DNA of 41,260 bases, taken from NCBI GenBank assembly GCA_018819305.1, contig JAHJQO010000024.1, positions 1 to 41,260 on the forward strand, written 5' to 3'. Both the position numbers and the translations under genes were made by a program. Positions 15,872-23,143 of the stretch are shown piece after piece; positions within the stretch are counted from its first letter, which is position 1; the number at the start of each line of letters is the position of its first letter. This stretch comes from Nanobdellota archaeon. GTDB taxonomy: Archaea; Nanobdellota; Nanobdellia; Woesearchaeales; SM23-78. Below the pieces are notes generated by a model that was not told the DNA's origin, did not search any database, and saw only the letters and a list, made by a program, of their open reading frames with translations.

Positions 15872-15907
15872 TATCAACCATTTTCCTGACACCAAGGAAA
15901 TGGTTTC

Positions 15908-16423
15908 TCAGATATTACCCAGCATTCGCCTGAATATTTCGACAAATTCTTTTGACCTGTTTAATGAAGTTTTGGCTTTTGATTCTTTTAAATCTTCAGT
16001 CATTTCATATTGAAATCTTGCTCTTTTTGATCTTTCATATTCATAATTGTCAAGCAAATTTTCCGCAATGCTCAAAGCCTTTTCTCTTTCTTCTTCGTAC
16101 TCTTCCAGCAATTTCTCTTTTAAATTATTTTTTGCAAGGACAATCAATGCATCATTTATTACCTTATGGACAATTTTATGCTGTGCCTTATATCCTTTCT
16201 TATAGATGTATGCGCTTGCAATGTAGAACATGGCATAATAGCTTGTTACAATAGTCCACAAAAATGAAGTTTTAAATATTTCATTTGCAACTCTTAAGCT
16301 TTCCAGAGAATTCTGATGTAATCTATTGTAAATGTTTTGATTAAATTCTTCTTTTTTTAATAATTGTTCTGAAATGTAACTATGAAAATTATTCTCTGCT
16401 TCTTTTATTCTTTTTTCATTCAT
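15908..16423 (-). CDS. HEPN-domain protein, second module
   Basis: The 171-residue helical protein has the HEPN-like block VTSYYAMFYIASAYIYKKGYKAQHKIVHKVI near residue 58, as in HEPN proteins paired with nucleotidyltransferases. It is not obviously similar to the first HEPN protein, so the two modules are independent. It overlaps the upstream nucleotidyltransferase gene by 8 bp. The C-terminal part (RARFQYEMTEDLKESKAKTSLNRSKEF) is typical of the acidic/helical end. It probably acts as an RNase toxin or its regulator. Confidence 0.75.
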   Translation of the reverse strand: MNEKRIKEAENNFHSYISEQLLKKEEFNQNIYNRLHQNSLESLRVANEIFKTSFLWTIVTSYYAMFYIASAYIYKKGYKAQHKIVHKVINDALIVLAKNNLKEKLLEEYEEEREKALSIAENLLDNYEYERSKRARFQYEMTEDLKESKAKTSLNRSKEFVEIFRRMLGNI

Positions 16424-16979
16424 GTTTCATCAAGTTATAATATGATTCTATGTTTTTCAAAATTATTCCTGATTTTACGATTTCATGGCCTACATTGAAT
16501 GGTTTGTCTCTTAACATTTTAATGAATTCTTCATATGTAAAATCATGTATCTCTATATTTGAATGGATGGAGAGTGCAGAACGGATTTTTTCAAATTCTT
16601 TTTTATTATCATGAATTATACAGATATCTATGTCTGAATGTTTTGTATGTGTATTTTTTGCATATGAACCAAAAAGTACAGCTATGAAAAACGGATTATT
16701 AATGCTTTCCAGATCATTCTCAATAAGTTTTAATTTAGGATTCTGTATATTTGCGTTTCTTATGTTTTCAACTTTGTAAACTTCATCTGTTAATACAGGT
16801 TTGAATGAAAGATATGATGAATTGCCTTTTTTCTTTATTTTTATTGAATTGCTGAGTTTTTGGACTGCATCATATGTGTTTTTATAATCTTTTTTTAATA
16901 ATATGGAGATTTCTCTGATGGTGAATTCTTTATCTTTGTTTTCTATTAGTTTTTTTAGTATTTGATTAGTGAACTTCAT
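16416..16979 (-). CDS. Nucleotidyltransferase (MNT) with N-terminal HTH, second module
   Basis: The 187-residue protein has a winged helix at residues ~5-60 (EFTIREISILLKKDYKNTYDAVQKL) and a nucleotidyltransferase domain with VLFGSYAKNTHTKHSDIDICII near 100, the full GSx(10-11)DxD motif. It is the antitoxin candidate for the HEPN protein downstream. ATG 16979 is leaderless relative to a TATA element at 17014-17022. Two palindromes lie between TATA and start. Confidence 0.85.
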   Translation of the reverse strand: MKFTNQILKKLIENKDKEFTIREISILLKKDYKNTYDAVQKLSNSIKIKKKGNSSYLSFKPVLTDEVYKVENIRNANIQNPKLKLIENDLESINNPFFIAVLFGSYAKNTHTKHSDIDICIIHDNKKEFEKIRSALSIHSNIEIHDFTYEEFIKMLRDKPFNVGHEIVKSGIILKNIESYYNLMKHE

Positions 16980-16985
16980 TTTTTT

Positions 16986-17013
16986 ACCATAATATTATGG
17001 TATGTTATACCAT
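16986..17013 (-). promoter_or_regulatory. Double palindromic operator of HEPN/MNT module 2
   Basis: ACCATAATATTATGGT at 16986-17001 is a perfect 16-bp palindrome. ATGGTAT-GTT-ATACCAT at 16997-17013 overlaps it. Both lie downstream of the TATA box (ATATATTTAA). Confidence 0.65.
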
Positions 17014-17051
17014 ATATTTAAATGTTTCTATTCATAATTCATTTTGCTTTT

Positions 17052-17113
17052 AATTTATAAGTATTACGTCAACTTGTCCAGTGCTCAACACGACAAAATC
17101 GAAAATCTTACGT
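17052..17113. repeat. L repeat, copy 3
   Basis: It has TTTATAAG, a CGTCAACTTGTCCAGTGCTC core, AACACGACAAAATCGAAAAT and CTTACGTG. It directly precedes the ORF6N promoter on the plus strand and flanks HEPN/MNT module 2 on the minus strand. Confidence 0.88.
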
Positions 17114-17159
17114 GTTTTTCTTAGCGAAATTTATAAATAAGTTCTTTAGAAATGAACTT

Positions 17160-18005
17160 ATGCAAATTAAAGACAAGATTCATACAATAAGAGAAGAACA
17201 AGTCATACTTGACAGGGATTTGGCTGAAATGTATGAAGTTGAAACAAGAATCCTCAATCAAGGTGTAAAGAGGAATAAAGAAAGATTCCCAGAAGATTTT
17301 ATGTTTCAACTGACTAAAAAAGAATTTAATAATTGGATGTCACAAATTGTGATATCCAATAAAGAAAAAATGGGGTTGAGAAAACCACCATATGCTTTTA
17401 CAGAACATGGAGTTACAGCACTTTCTGGAATTCTAAAAAGTGAAAAGGCAATTCAAGTCAATATTCAAGTAATTAGAGCGTTTGTTGCCATGCGAAAATT
17501 CATTTCTTCAAATGCAGGGTTTTTTCAGAGGCTGGATAAAGTGGAGATAAAACAAATTGAGCATGATAAGAAGTTTGAGAAAGTGTTTGAAGCAATTGAA
17601 GCAAAAGAGATAAAGCCTTCCAAAGGCATATTTTTTGACGGGCAGGTTTTTGATGCGCATAAGTTTGTTAGTGATCTCATAAGAAAGGCAGAGAAGAGAA
17701 TTATTTTGATAGACAATTATATTGATGAAGATGTTCTTGTGCTCATATCTAAGAAGAAAAAAAATGTTGAAGCAACAATTTACACAAAGAAGATAACTGA
17801 CCAGTTAAGACTTAGTTTAAAAAAGTTAAATGAGCAATACAAAAACATTAGTGTTAAAGAGTTTAATAGAAGCCATGACAGATTTCTATTGATAGATGAC
17901 GATGTCTATCATTTCGGAGCTTCATTGAAAGATTTAGGAAAGAAATGGTTTGCATTCTCAAAGTTTAATAAAAAAGCACTTGAAATACTGGAAAAATGCG
18001 AATAA
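17160..18005 (+). CDS. ORF6N-domain / PLD-like protein, copy 1
   Basis: The 281-residue protein starts MQIKDKIHTIREEQVILD, the ORF6N DNA-binding domain (residues ~1-110: DLAEMYEVETRILNQGVKRN, PYAFTEHGVTALSGIL). The C-terminal half (~145-281) is PLD-like: KGIFFDGQVFDAHKFVSDLI, SHDRFLLIDDDVYHFGASL and KDLGKKWFAF. Such two-domain proteins are common in mobile elements and prophage-like islands; their role is not established. ATG 17160 lies ~25 nt after TTTATAAATAAG (17130-17141), so an earlier frame opening at 17112 would cover the promoter. The C-terminal half is nearly identical in copies 2 and 3. Confidence 0.85.
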   Translation: MQIKDKIHTIREEQVILDRDLAEMYEVETRILNQGVKRNKERFPEDFMFQLTKKEFNNWMSQIVISNKEKMGLRKPPYAFTEHGVTALSGILKSEKAIQVNIQVIRAFVAMRKFISSNAGFFQRLDKVEIKQIEHDKKFEKVFEAIEAKEIKPSKGIFFDGQVFDAHKFVSDLIRKAEKRIILIDNYIDEDVLVLISKKKKNVEATIYTKKITDQLRLSLKKLNEQYKNISVKEFNRSHDRFLLIDDDVYHFGASLKDLGKKWFAFSKFNKKALEILEKCE

Positions 18006-18006
18006 A

Positions 18007-18083
18007 ATTGCATTGAAGAAGAAGCAGGAAAATAATTTTGGCTTCCACAATTGATTGCTAGCAAGAGGGTGGAAAGCTGAGGA
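18007..18083. repeat. R repeat, copy 3
   Basis: It has a diverged first half (ATTGCATTGAAGAAGAAGCAGG), then ATAATTTTGGCTTCCAC and GATTGCTAGCAAGAGG with GTGGAAAGCTGAGG. It separates ORF6N copy 1 from a convergent winged-helix gene. Confidence 0.9.
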
Positions 18084-18097
18084 TTTATTTTTTGTGA

Positions 18098-18457
18098 TTA
18101 AATGTTTCTTGCTGAAATAGAAACACCCTGAGTTCCTGAATGTGTGTATGATGAACTTGGCTTATCATCTTGTGCTGATTCAATAACACTCCAATAGAAT
18201 TCTATGAATTTTTGCACTTTTTTGCTGTTAATATTTAATTTGTACATTTGGGCTTTGCCAACATTTCTGGTATGAACAATCCAATTATTCTTGATAAGGT
18301 CTTTTTTTAGCTGTTTCATGCAAGGATAACTTATGCCTGAGAAATTAGCAAGGTCTTTAAGCGAGTAATCAAAATCCTGTGCGATTATCAGGAAATTAAG
18401 TATTTTGTTCTTTGATGTAAATCCTTCTCTTTTCAGGAATAATGATTTGGGTTCCAT
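18098..18457 (-). CDS. Winged-helix DNA-binding protein
   Basis: The 119-residue protein has a clear winged helix: NKILNFLIIAQDFDYSLKDLANFSGISYPCMKQLKKDLIKNNWIVHTRNVGKAQMYKLN compressed into residues ~17-75. The C-terminal ~45 residues are Ser-rich and probably disordered. It has its own promoter: TATA near 18478-18490 and ATG 18457, leaderless. A perfect palindrome at 18499-18514 lies between it and the divergent 98-residue gene. It may regulate both genes. Confidence 0.72.
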   Translation of the reverse strand: MEPKSLFLKREGFTSKNKILNFLIIAQDFDYSLKDLANFSGISYPCMKQLKKDLIKNNWIVHTRNVGKAQMYKLNINSKKVQKFIEFYWSVIESAQDDKPSSSYTHSGTQGVSISARNI

Positions 18458-18498
18458 AAAAGATAATATTACATAACTAATATTTAAAGGTTTCTATT

Positions 18499-18514
18499 TA
18501 TCCCTTAAGGGATA
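18499..18514. promoter_or_regulatory. Palindromic site between divergent winged-helix genes
   Basis: TATCCCTTAAGGGATA is a perfect 16-bp palindrome. A related half (ACCCTTAA) follows at ~18522. It lies upstream of both TATA boxes and could bind either winged-helix protein. Confidence 0.5.
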
Positions 18515-18571
18515 TATTAATAACCCTTAAAAACAGAGAGTATATAAATAAGTTGTTTAAAAAAATAAGTT

Positions 18572-18868
18572 ATGAAAGTAATGAAAAGTGACTATATTCA
18601 TTACAGCAGATTCATAGTCAGAAAACTACACGTAACAGGATGCTATGGAACCGGCTCAATGTATGAAGATAATGTTCTTAAAGGGCTTCCTGATAAGCAG
18701 ATTGCAAAAATTGTTCTTGAAGCACTAAGAAAACAAAAAATTGTGTTAGGAAAAAAGAAAAAGTATGGAACTAAATATTACCTTAACAAAGACAAAAGAG
18801 AAAAAATAGGAGAAATCATCAAAGAAAAAGGAAGAAGTTCAATCATACCAATGTTATTGATGTTGTGA
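18572..18868 (+). CDS. Small winged-helix-like protein
   Basis: The 98-residue basic protein has a helical region (PDKQIAKIVLEALRKQKIVLG) and a wing-like KKKKYGTKYYLNKDKREKI, suggesting a winged helix. The N-terminus (IHYSRFIVRKLHVTGCYGTGSMY) is unfamiliar. Its promoter (TATAAATAAG then TTATG) is closely similar to that of the ORF6N genes, which supports its being alternative plus-strand cargo in the same slot. It ends just before R copy 4. Confidence 0.65.
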   Translation: MKVMKSDYIHYSRFIVRKLHVTGCYGTGSMYEDNVLKGLPDKQIAKIVLEALRKQKIVLGKKKKYGTKYYLNKDKREKIGEIIKEKGRSSIIPMLLML

Positions 18869-18876
18869 AAAGATTC

Positions 18877-18941
18877 TTGTTGCCTTGGAGATGATAATTT
18901 TGGCTTCCACAAAAGAATGTTAAGAAGAGGGTGGAAGCTCA
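18877..18941. repeat. R repeat, copy 4
   Basis: It has TTGTTGCCTTGGAGA, ATAATTTTGGCTTCCAC, AAGAATGTTAAGAAGAGG and GTGGAAGCTC. The arms GCTTCCAC and GTGGAAGC are perfect. Confidence 0.9.
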
Positions 18942-18973
18942 AGCTTCAATCAAAACAGCACATTTCTCAAGCC

Positions 18974-19627
18974 TTATAAAAAACAAAGATTTCTGTCTCC
19001 AAAAATATCCTGTCCTTTAATATTGTTCCATAATATCATGATTGAAGCCATCATTCCCGGCTCTTCTTTTATCTTTAATAGTTTCATAATATGTTTCTTT
19101 GACAGGGTTATTGACTTATCAAATGCTTCCTGTGCAGAATTGCCTTTTAACAAAGAAGAAACTATTAAATTTGATGGTTCAAGAAAAATCCTTGCTATTT
19201 TATCATTTGACGGTTTAGCAGACCATCTTTCATCAAACCAGAAACTAAACGGGGTTTTATATCCTATGAAACAGCCACCTTCTGCAACACAGGTCTTTCC
19301 CAGAGAAGCTGCTGCCCAGCAGGCACGAGCATAAGTAATTCTGTTAGTTAAAAGAGAGTGGTTCTTATTTTCTTCTACTAATATCTCTTCTTTTCCTCCT
19401 ATCTTATCACCGTATATTAAATTCTCATTTCCATGAGCATTGAAGAAGATTAATAAAGGATTTTGTTTGTGAATTAGATTCGTGAAGTTCTTTCTGGTTA
19501 ACCTGGGTCTTGTTAAATCAAGAACCTTGATGTTCTTTGCAGAATTTATTATTTGCTTTGAATAGTGGAAGAGATATCCTGTTGCATCATCATAGTCCGG
19601 TCTTGTTACAAGAATAGTTTTTTTCAT
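18974..19627 (-). CDS. Caspase-like (CHAT/C25-type) cysteine protease candidate
   Basis: The 217-residue protein shows a caspase-fold pattern: strand LLIFFNAHGNEN near residue 60 with the catalytic His, and ITYARACWAAASLG near 100 with the catalytic Cys. A later GCFIGYKTPFSFWF block matches the usual strand/loop after the Cys. Caspase-like proteases in prokaryotic defence systems cleave partner proteins on infection. It is the last gene of a three-gene operon, with 4-bp overlaps throughout, so the two small upstream proteins are probable partners. The substrate is unknown, and no sensor such as a STAND ATPase is nearby. Confidence 0.7.
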   Translation of the reverse strand: MKKTILVTRPDYDDATGYLFHYSKQIINSAKNIKVLDLTRPRLTRKNFTNLIHKQNPLLIFFNAHGNENLIYGDKIGGKEEILVEENKNHSLLTNRITYARACWAAASLGKTCVAEGGCFIGYKTPFSFWFDERWSAKPSNDKIARIFLEPSNLIVSSLLKGNSAQEAFDKSITLSKKHIMKLLKIKEEPGMMASIMILWNNIKGQDIFGDRNLCFL

Positions 19628-19845
19628 TCTGCTAAACTCTTAGAAAACTCGCCGTTGGTAAGAGCCTTGATAAAATTAAGCTGTAAATCCACAAATGCCA
19701 ATCCTATATCATCCTCTTTTTGGATGTGTTCTTTTAATTCTTTCTTGGTAAAACTTCCTTTGGCGCCAACAGATAATTTAAAATGTTCAGGCACGCTTGT
19801 TTCCAAACGCCACAATACCAGTTCCTTGACATTCTTATTAATCAT
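19624..19845 (-). CDS. Small partner protein of the caspase-like operon
   Basis: The 73-residue protein is soluble, with the cue SVPEHFKLSVGAKGSFTKKELKEHIQKEDDIG and a C-terminal helix (QLNFIKALTNGEF). It overlaps both neighbours by 4 bp. I do not recognise the family. It could be the substrate, an inhibitor, or a processed effector of the protease; this is inference from position. Confidence 0.7.
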   Translation of the reverse strand: MINKNVKELVLWRLETSVPEHFKLSVGAKGSFTKKELKEHIQKEDDIGLAFVDLQLNFIKALTNGEFSKSLAE

Positions 19846-20030
19846 ATTATCCCTGTTTGTTCTAATTTTTTGATAATCTTCTTGCCGAGCTCTGAATCAT
19901 TCTTTAGCTCAATCATGGCAGCATTCCAGGTGTAAGGGTTATCATCAATCACTACAATAATATCTTCTCCACGTATCTTGTCAGGAATGTTCGCAAATAT
20001 GCGCATGAACTTGGCTTTTTTATCTTCCAT
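19842..20030 (-). CDS. First small protein of the caspase-like operon
   Basis: The 62-residue protein has a beta-rich middle (DIIVVIDDNPYTWNAAMIEL) and a C-terminal helix (KKIIKKLEQTGII). I do not recognise a characterised family. It opens the operon: ATG 20030 lies ~28 nt after a TATA-like ATTTAAA near 20056-20062. An inverted repeat ACAGG/CCTGT at ~20035-20050 overlies the transcription start region and could be an operator. Confidence 0.68.
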   Translation of the reverse strand: MEDKKAKFMRIFANIPDKIRGEDIIVVIDDNPYTWNAAMIELKNDSELGKKIIKKLEQTGII

Positions 20031-20097
20031 CTTTTACAGGCAATACCCTGTGTTTTAAATATGTTTTGAAGTATATAAAATTTTCCAAAGGAACTGA

Positions 20098-20158
20098 TGT
20101 TTATAAACCCTACGCGCACATGTCCAGTGCTCAACACGACAAAATCAAAAAACTTACG
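20098..20158. repeat. L repeat, copy 4 (no cargo after it)
   Basis: It has TTTATAAACCCTACGCGCAC, ATGTCCAGTGCTCAACACGA and AAAAAACTTACGC. R copy 5 starts only ~10 bp later, so the L-R slot is empty here. Confidence 0.9.
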
Positions 20159-20167
20159 CAGATAAAA

Positions 20168-20245
20168 TGTTGCCTTGGAGAAGACTCAGGAAAATAATTT
20201 TGGCTTCCACAATCGATTGTTAAGAAGAGGGTGGAGAGCTGAAGA
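20168..20245. repeat. R repeat, copy 5
   Basis: It has TGTTGCCTTGGAGAAGACTC, ATAATTTTGGCTTCCAC, AATCGATTGTTAAGAAGAGG and a slightly diverged GTGGAGAGCTGAAG. It precedes the convergent end of the DinD-like gene. Confidence 0.9.
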
Positions 20246-20279
20246 TTGCGTTTCAAATTTTCCAGACACTGTCTGGAAT

Positions 20280-21128
20280 TTATCTCAATCTCTTTCTCTT
20301 AACCTTTTCAGGTTCAGAAAGATAGTTATCATCAGAAACAATTGGTTTGCCTGATTTTTTTTCTAATTCCTTTCTTGCATTGCCAGCAACATCTCCTCCT
20401 TCTTTAGCAGCTGTTTTGTTCTCAGCAAAGCCTTGTGTGTCTTTTGCTCTTGCAATTTCAGTTGTAGATGCTTCTCCCAGCATATTGAAGATTAATTCCA
20501 AATCACCCATATGATCCCTTAGGTTCTGTTTTTTTAATCCTTTGAATTCCTTGTATTCTTCAACAGTTTTTCCGAAAGTTGCTTTGCTGATTTCATTTGT
20601 CAGGATTGCAAATTCAACATTCTCATCAACTTTTCTAGTCCTCCATTCATCTGTTAATTCTTGTCTTACTGCAATTCCTCTGACTCTTTTCTCAATCCAT
20701 TCATCAGAATAACCCTTAGCTCTGTAGAGTTCTTTCATTCTTTTTTGTGCTAGTTCAGGGTCTTGTATTTCCTGCACTCTCTCATAACCGACCTTTGCCA
20801 GCCAAAGCTTGAAAGGTTCGGCTTTCTTAGAAGGAATTGACTGAATTATTCGAAAAATTGATTTTGTATTGGCACAATCAGTAAAATATTTTTTGCCATC
20901 TGAAGACACTAATTTCAGTTGTCGACAAAATGTCGATAACTCAATTTCACTTGATTCAAGCTCTCTTTTTTTTAACCTATACCAGTAATCTTTTGCATCA
21001 ACACTATCTGTCAAAGCTGCAATCACATCAACAACAGAGAAATACCATTCATTATCATGCCAGGTTCTCCTAATATGTTTTCCTTCAAAAACAACTAATG
21101 CTTTATCATGATCTGATTTTTTATTCAT
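20280..21128 (-). CDS. Bro-N / DinD-like protein
   Basis: The 282-residue protein has an N-terminal Bro-N domain (ALVVFEGKHIRRTWHDNEWYFSVVDVIAAL, residues ~10-110), and a C-terminal region like DNA-damage-inducible DinD (TRKVDENVEFAILTNEISKATFG; GGDVAGNARKELEKKSGKPIVS). DinD of E. coli inhibits RecA filaments; Bro-N domains bind DNA. ATG 21128 is preferred because the L-repeat TATA (TTTATAAA, 21151-21158) is ~25 nt upstream; an in-frame ATG at 21152 touches that TATA box. It is a minus-strand module in the L/R island. Confidence 0.82.
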   Translation of the reverse strand: MNKKSDHDKALVVFEGKHIRRTWHDNEWYFSVVDVIAALTDSVDAKDYWYRLKKRELESSEIELSTFCRQLKLVSSDGKKYFTDCANTKSIFRIIQSIPSKKAEPFKLWLAKVGYERVQEIQDPELAQKRMKELYRAKGYSDEWIEKRVRGIAVRQELTDEWRTRKVDENVEFAILTNEISKATFGKTVEEYKEFKGLKKQNLRDHMGDLELIFNMLGEASTTEIARAKDTQGFAENKTAAKEGGDVAGNARKELEKKSGKPIVSDDNYLSEPEKVKRKRLR

Positions 21129-21149
21129 AGAATAAAAGAAAAGATTACT

Positions 21150-21211
21150 CATTTATAAACCCTGTGTCAACTTGTCCAGTGCTCAACACGAGAAAACCGA
21201 AAATCTTACGT
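21150..21211. repeat. L repeat, copy 5
   Basis: It has ATTTATAAACCCTGTGTCAAC, the core TTGTCCAGTGCTCAACACGA and AAAATCTTACGTG. Its TATA fits the leaderless start of the DinD-like gene on the minus strand, and the ORF6N promoter follows on the plus strand. Confidence 0.9.
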
Positions 21212-21257
21212 GTTTTTCTCAGTGAAATTTATAAATAAGTTCTTTAAATTTGAACTT

Positions 21258-22139
21258 ATGCAAATAAAAGACAAGATTCACACAATAAGAGGAGAACAAG
21301 TCATACTTGACAGTGATTTAGCTGAAATGTATGAAGTTAAAACAAAAGCATTAAATCAAGCAGTTAAGAGAAATAAAGAAAGATTTCCTTCTGATTTCAT
21401 GTTTATTCTAACACACAATGAAGTAGAATCAATGGTATCACAATCTGTGATACCTAGTAATAAGGTTTTGAGGTCACAATTTGTGACCTCAAGTTCTAAA
21501 CATGGTGGTAGAAGAAATTTACCTTATGCTTTTACAGAACAAGGAGTTTCCATGCTTTCAGCAGTAATAAGGAGTGAAACAGCAGTCAAAGTTAGTATTC
21601 AAATAATGAATGCGTTTGTTGCCATGCGAAAATTCATTGCTTCAAATGCAGGATTTTTTCAGAGGCTGGACAGAGTGGAGATAAAACAAATTGAGCAGGA
21701 CAAGAAGTTTGAGAAAGTGTTTGAAGCAATTGAAGCAAAAGAGATAAAGCCTTCTAAAGGCATATTTTTTGACGGACAGGTTTTTGATGCACATAAATTT
21801 GTTAGTGATTTGATAAGAAAAGCAGAGAAGAGAATTATTTTGATAGATAATTATATTGATGAAGATGTTCTTATGCTCATATCTAAGAAGAAAAAAGATA
21901 TTGAAGCAACAATTTACACAAGGAAGATAACTGACCAGTTAAAACTTAGTTTAAAAAAGTTAAATGAGCAATACAAAAACATTAGTGTTAAAGAGTTTAA
22001 TAAAAGCCATGACAGGTTTCTGTTGATAGATGACGATGTTTATCATTTTGGTGCTTCGTTGAAAGATTTAGGAAAGAAATGGTTTGCATTCTCAAAGTTT
22101 AATAAAAAAGCACTTGAAATACTGGAAAAATGCGAATAA
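21258..22139 (+). CDS. ORF6N-domain / PLD-like protein, copy 2
   Basis: The 293-residue paralogue has the same ORF6N head and an almost identical PLD-like tail to copy 1. It differs at residues ~60-125, where it carries an extra block including RSQFVTSS and GGRRNLPYAFTEQGVSML. That block is the usual ORF6N form, so copy 2 may be closest to the ancestral version. The variable block contains two DNA palindromes (21434-21454 and 21468-21492). The start is ATG 21258 behind TTTATAAATAAG. R copy 6 begins 3 bp after the stop. Confidence 0.85.
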   Translation: MQIKDKIHTIRGEQVILDSDLAEMYEVKTKALNQAVKRNKERFPSDFMFILTHNEVESMVSQSVIPSNKVLRSQFVTSSSKHGGRRNLPYAFTEQGVSMLSAVIRSETAVKVSIQIMNAFVAMRKFIASNAGFFQRLDRVEIKQIEQDKKFEKVFEAIEAKEIKPSKGIFFDGQVFDAHKFVSDLIRKAEKRIILIDNYIDEDVLMLISKKKKDIEATIYTRKITDQLKLSLKKLNEQYKNISVKEFNKSHDRFLLIDDDVYHFGASLKDLGKKWFAFSKFNKKALEILEKCE

Positions 22140-22141
22140 AT

Positions 22142-22229
22142 TGTTGCCTTGGAGAAAGAGCTCCGCAACAATTAAATTAATTTTGGCTTCCACAATCGAT
22201 TCTTTAGAAAAAGGTGGAAGCTGAGGAAT
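22142..22229. repeat. R repeat, copy 6 (complete, two hairpins)
   Basis: The first hairpin is GTTGC...GCAAC around GGAG/CTCC (22143-22170). The second is GCTTCCAC...GTGGAAGC (22187-22223). It converges on the zinc-finger antitoxin gene. Confidence 0.92.
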
Positions 22230-22281
22230 GAGATTGATTAGTCTTTTGTGATGATAACTTGATTTACACATTCACTACAAT

Positions 22282-22686
22282 TCACCGAATCAAGGCGCAA
22301 AACTCTTTAGCTCCCAAGGGCATTATCTCTATTTTTTTCTTATGAACATCACGAGTGAATTCCTTAGGTATTCTAAAGGTAAAGTTGTCTCCGTCAAAAC
22401 TCAGGGAACGTTCTAATTTAAAGTCAGCCCCCATAATTCTACTCATTATCAATGCTCTGTCCAGTTTCCTGGCTTCTGCTAAGTCCAGGTATCTTTTCTT
22501 GCATCGGGAGCATTCAAAACCTAGTAATTCAAGACTAACACCATGTTTAAAACTAATATTCATATCTGACCTCTTCATTCTGATGTTGCACTTGGAGCAA
22601 ATCAGAGTTTTTGGTTTAAAAGCCTCTTTTTCTATCGTGAATTTGGCATCTTCTAGTTCTTCAAATTTCAAATTTTTTTTATTCAT
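22282..22686 (-). CDS. Zinc-finger, AbrB-like antitoxin candidate
   Basis: The 134-residue protein has a treble-clef-like zinc site C30-x2-C33 and C59-x2-C62, like MqsA/YgiT-type antitoxins. A C-terminal segment (FDGDNFTFRIPKEFTRDVHKKKIEIMPLG) looks like an AbrB/SpoVT swapped-hairpin. That combination would bind DNA and the upstream toxin. A Shine-Dalgarno (AAGGTGAT, 22691-22698) precedes it, and it lies 19 bp after the toxin gene. Toxin-first order matches brnTA and mqsRA loci. Confidence 0.7.
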   Translation of the reverse strand: MNKKNLKFEELEDAKFTIEKEAFKPKTLICSKCNIRMKRSDMNISFKHGVSLELLGFECSRCKKRYLDLAEARKLDRALIMSRIMGADFKLERSLSFDGDNFTFRIPKEFTRDVHKKKIEIMPLGAKEFCALIR

Positions 22687-22705
22687 TTTAAATCACCTTT
22701 AAATT

Positions 22706-22975
22706 TTATTTCTTTTTATAAAACTTAATCTGACTTTTACCTGAAGGGTAAGCAGTTGTTATTTCTGCTTCCTTTGTTTTCTCATCATAATTAAAAAAAA
22801 TAGTTATGTATCTGCTCCTGCTCGACCCGATTGCAACGTATTGATTACCACCCGCTTTTTTAAACTTGGGCTTATTGTTTTTCAATACATCGTAAATCTC
22901 TTCCTGACGCACATTATGTTTCTCAAAAATCTTAATTGCTGCTTCAGGTTCAATTTTAAAAGCCTTAATAATCAT
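22706..22975 (-). CDS. BrnT/RelE-like toxin candidate
   Basis: The 89-residue basic protein resembles BrnT-type ribonuclease toxins: an N-terminal helical half (EPEAAIKIFEKHNVRQEEIYDVL), then strands NQYVAIGSSRSRYITIFFNYDEKTKEAEITTAYPSG with conserved Arg/Tyr. The assignment is by fold pattern, not a full motif. It is the first gene of the pair; ATG 22975 lies below a long palindrome and TATA box. Confidence 0.65.
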   Translation of the reverse strand: MIIKAFKIEPEAAIKIFEKHNVRQEEIYDVLKNNKPKFKKAGGNQYVAIGSSRSRYITIFFNYDEKTKEAEITTAYPSGKSQIKFYKKK

Positions 22976-22981
22976 TTTAAT

Positions 22982-23021
22982 TAAACCTTACGGAAATAGT
23001 AAGGTTTAGACATATATAAAT
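22982..23021 (-). promoter_or_regulatory. Promoter and operator of the BrnT-like module
   Basis: TAAACCTTAC (22982-22991) and GTAAGGTTTA (22999-23008) are perfect 10-bp arms with a 7-bp spacer. A TATA element (CATATATAAAT, 23011-23021) lies directly upstream on the minus strand. The design fits autorepression. Confidence 0.65.
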
Positions 23022-23143
23022 CTTTTGTTTTTTCGGTTAAAAATGTATGAATTTTCATCAAAATATGGGCGTTGCTTGAAAACCGCAATTCTTTCGTTTT
23101 TTTCTCAGTGAAATTTATAAATAAGTTCTTTAGAAAGTTATAT

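Noticed and set aside
19952-20137. A 61-codon frame through L copy 4.
   Set aside because: It overlaps the first gene of the caspase-like operon in another frame and lies across the repeat; no start signal is seen.
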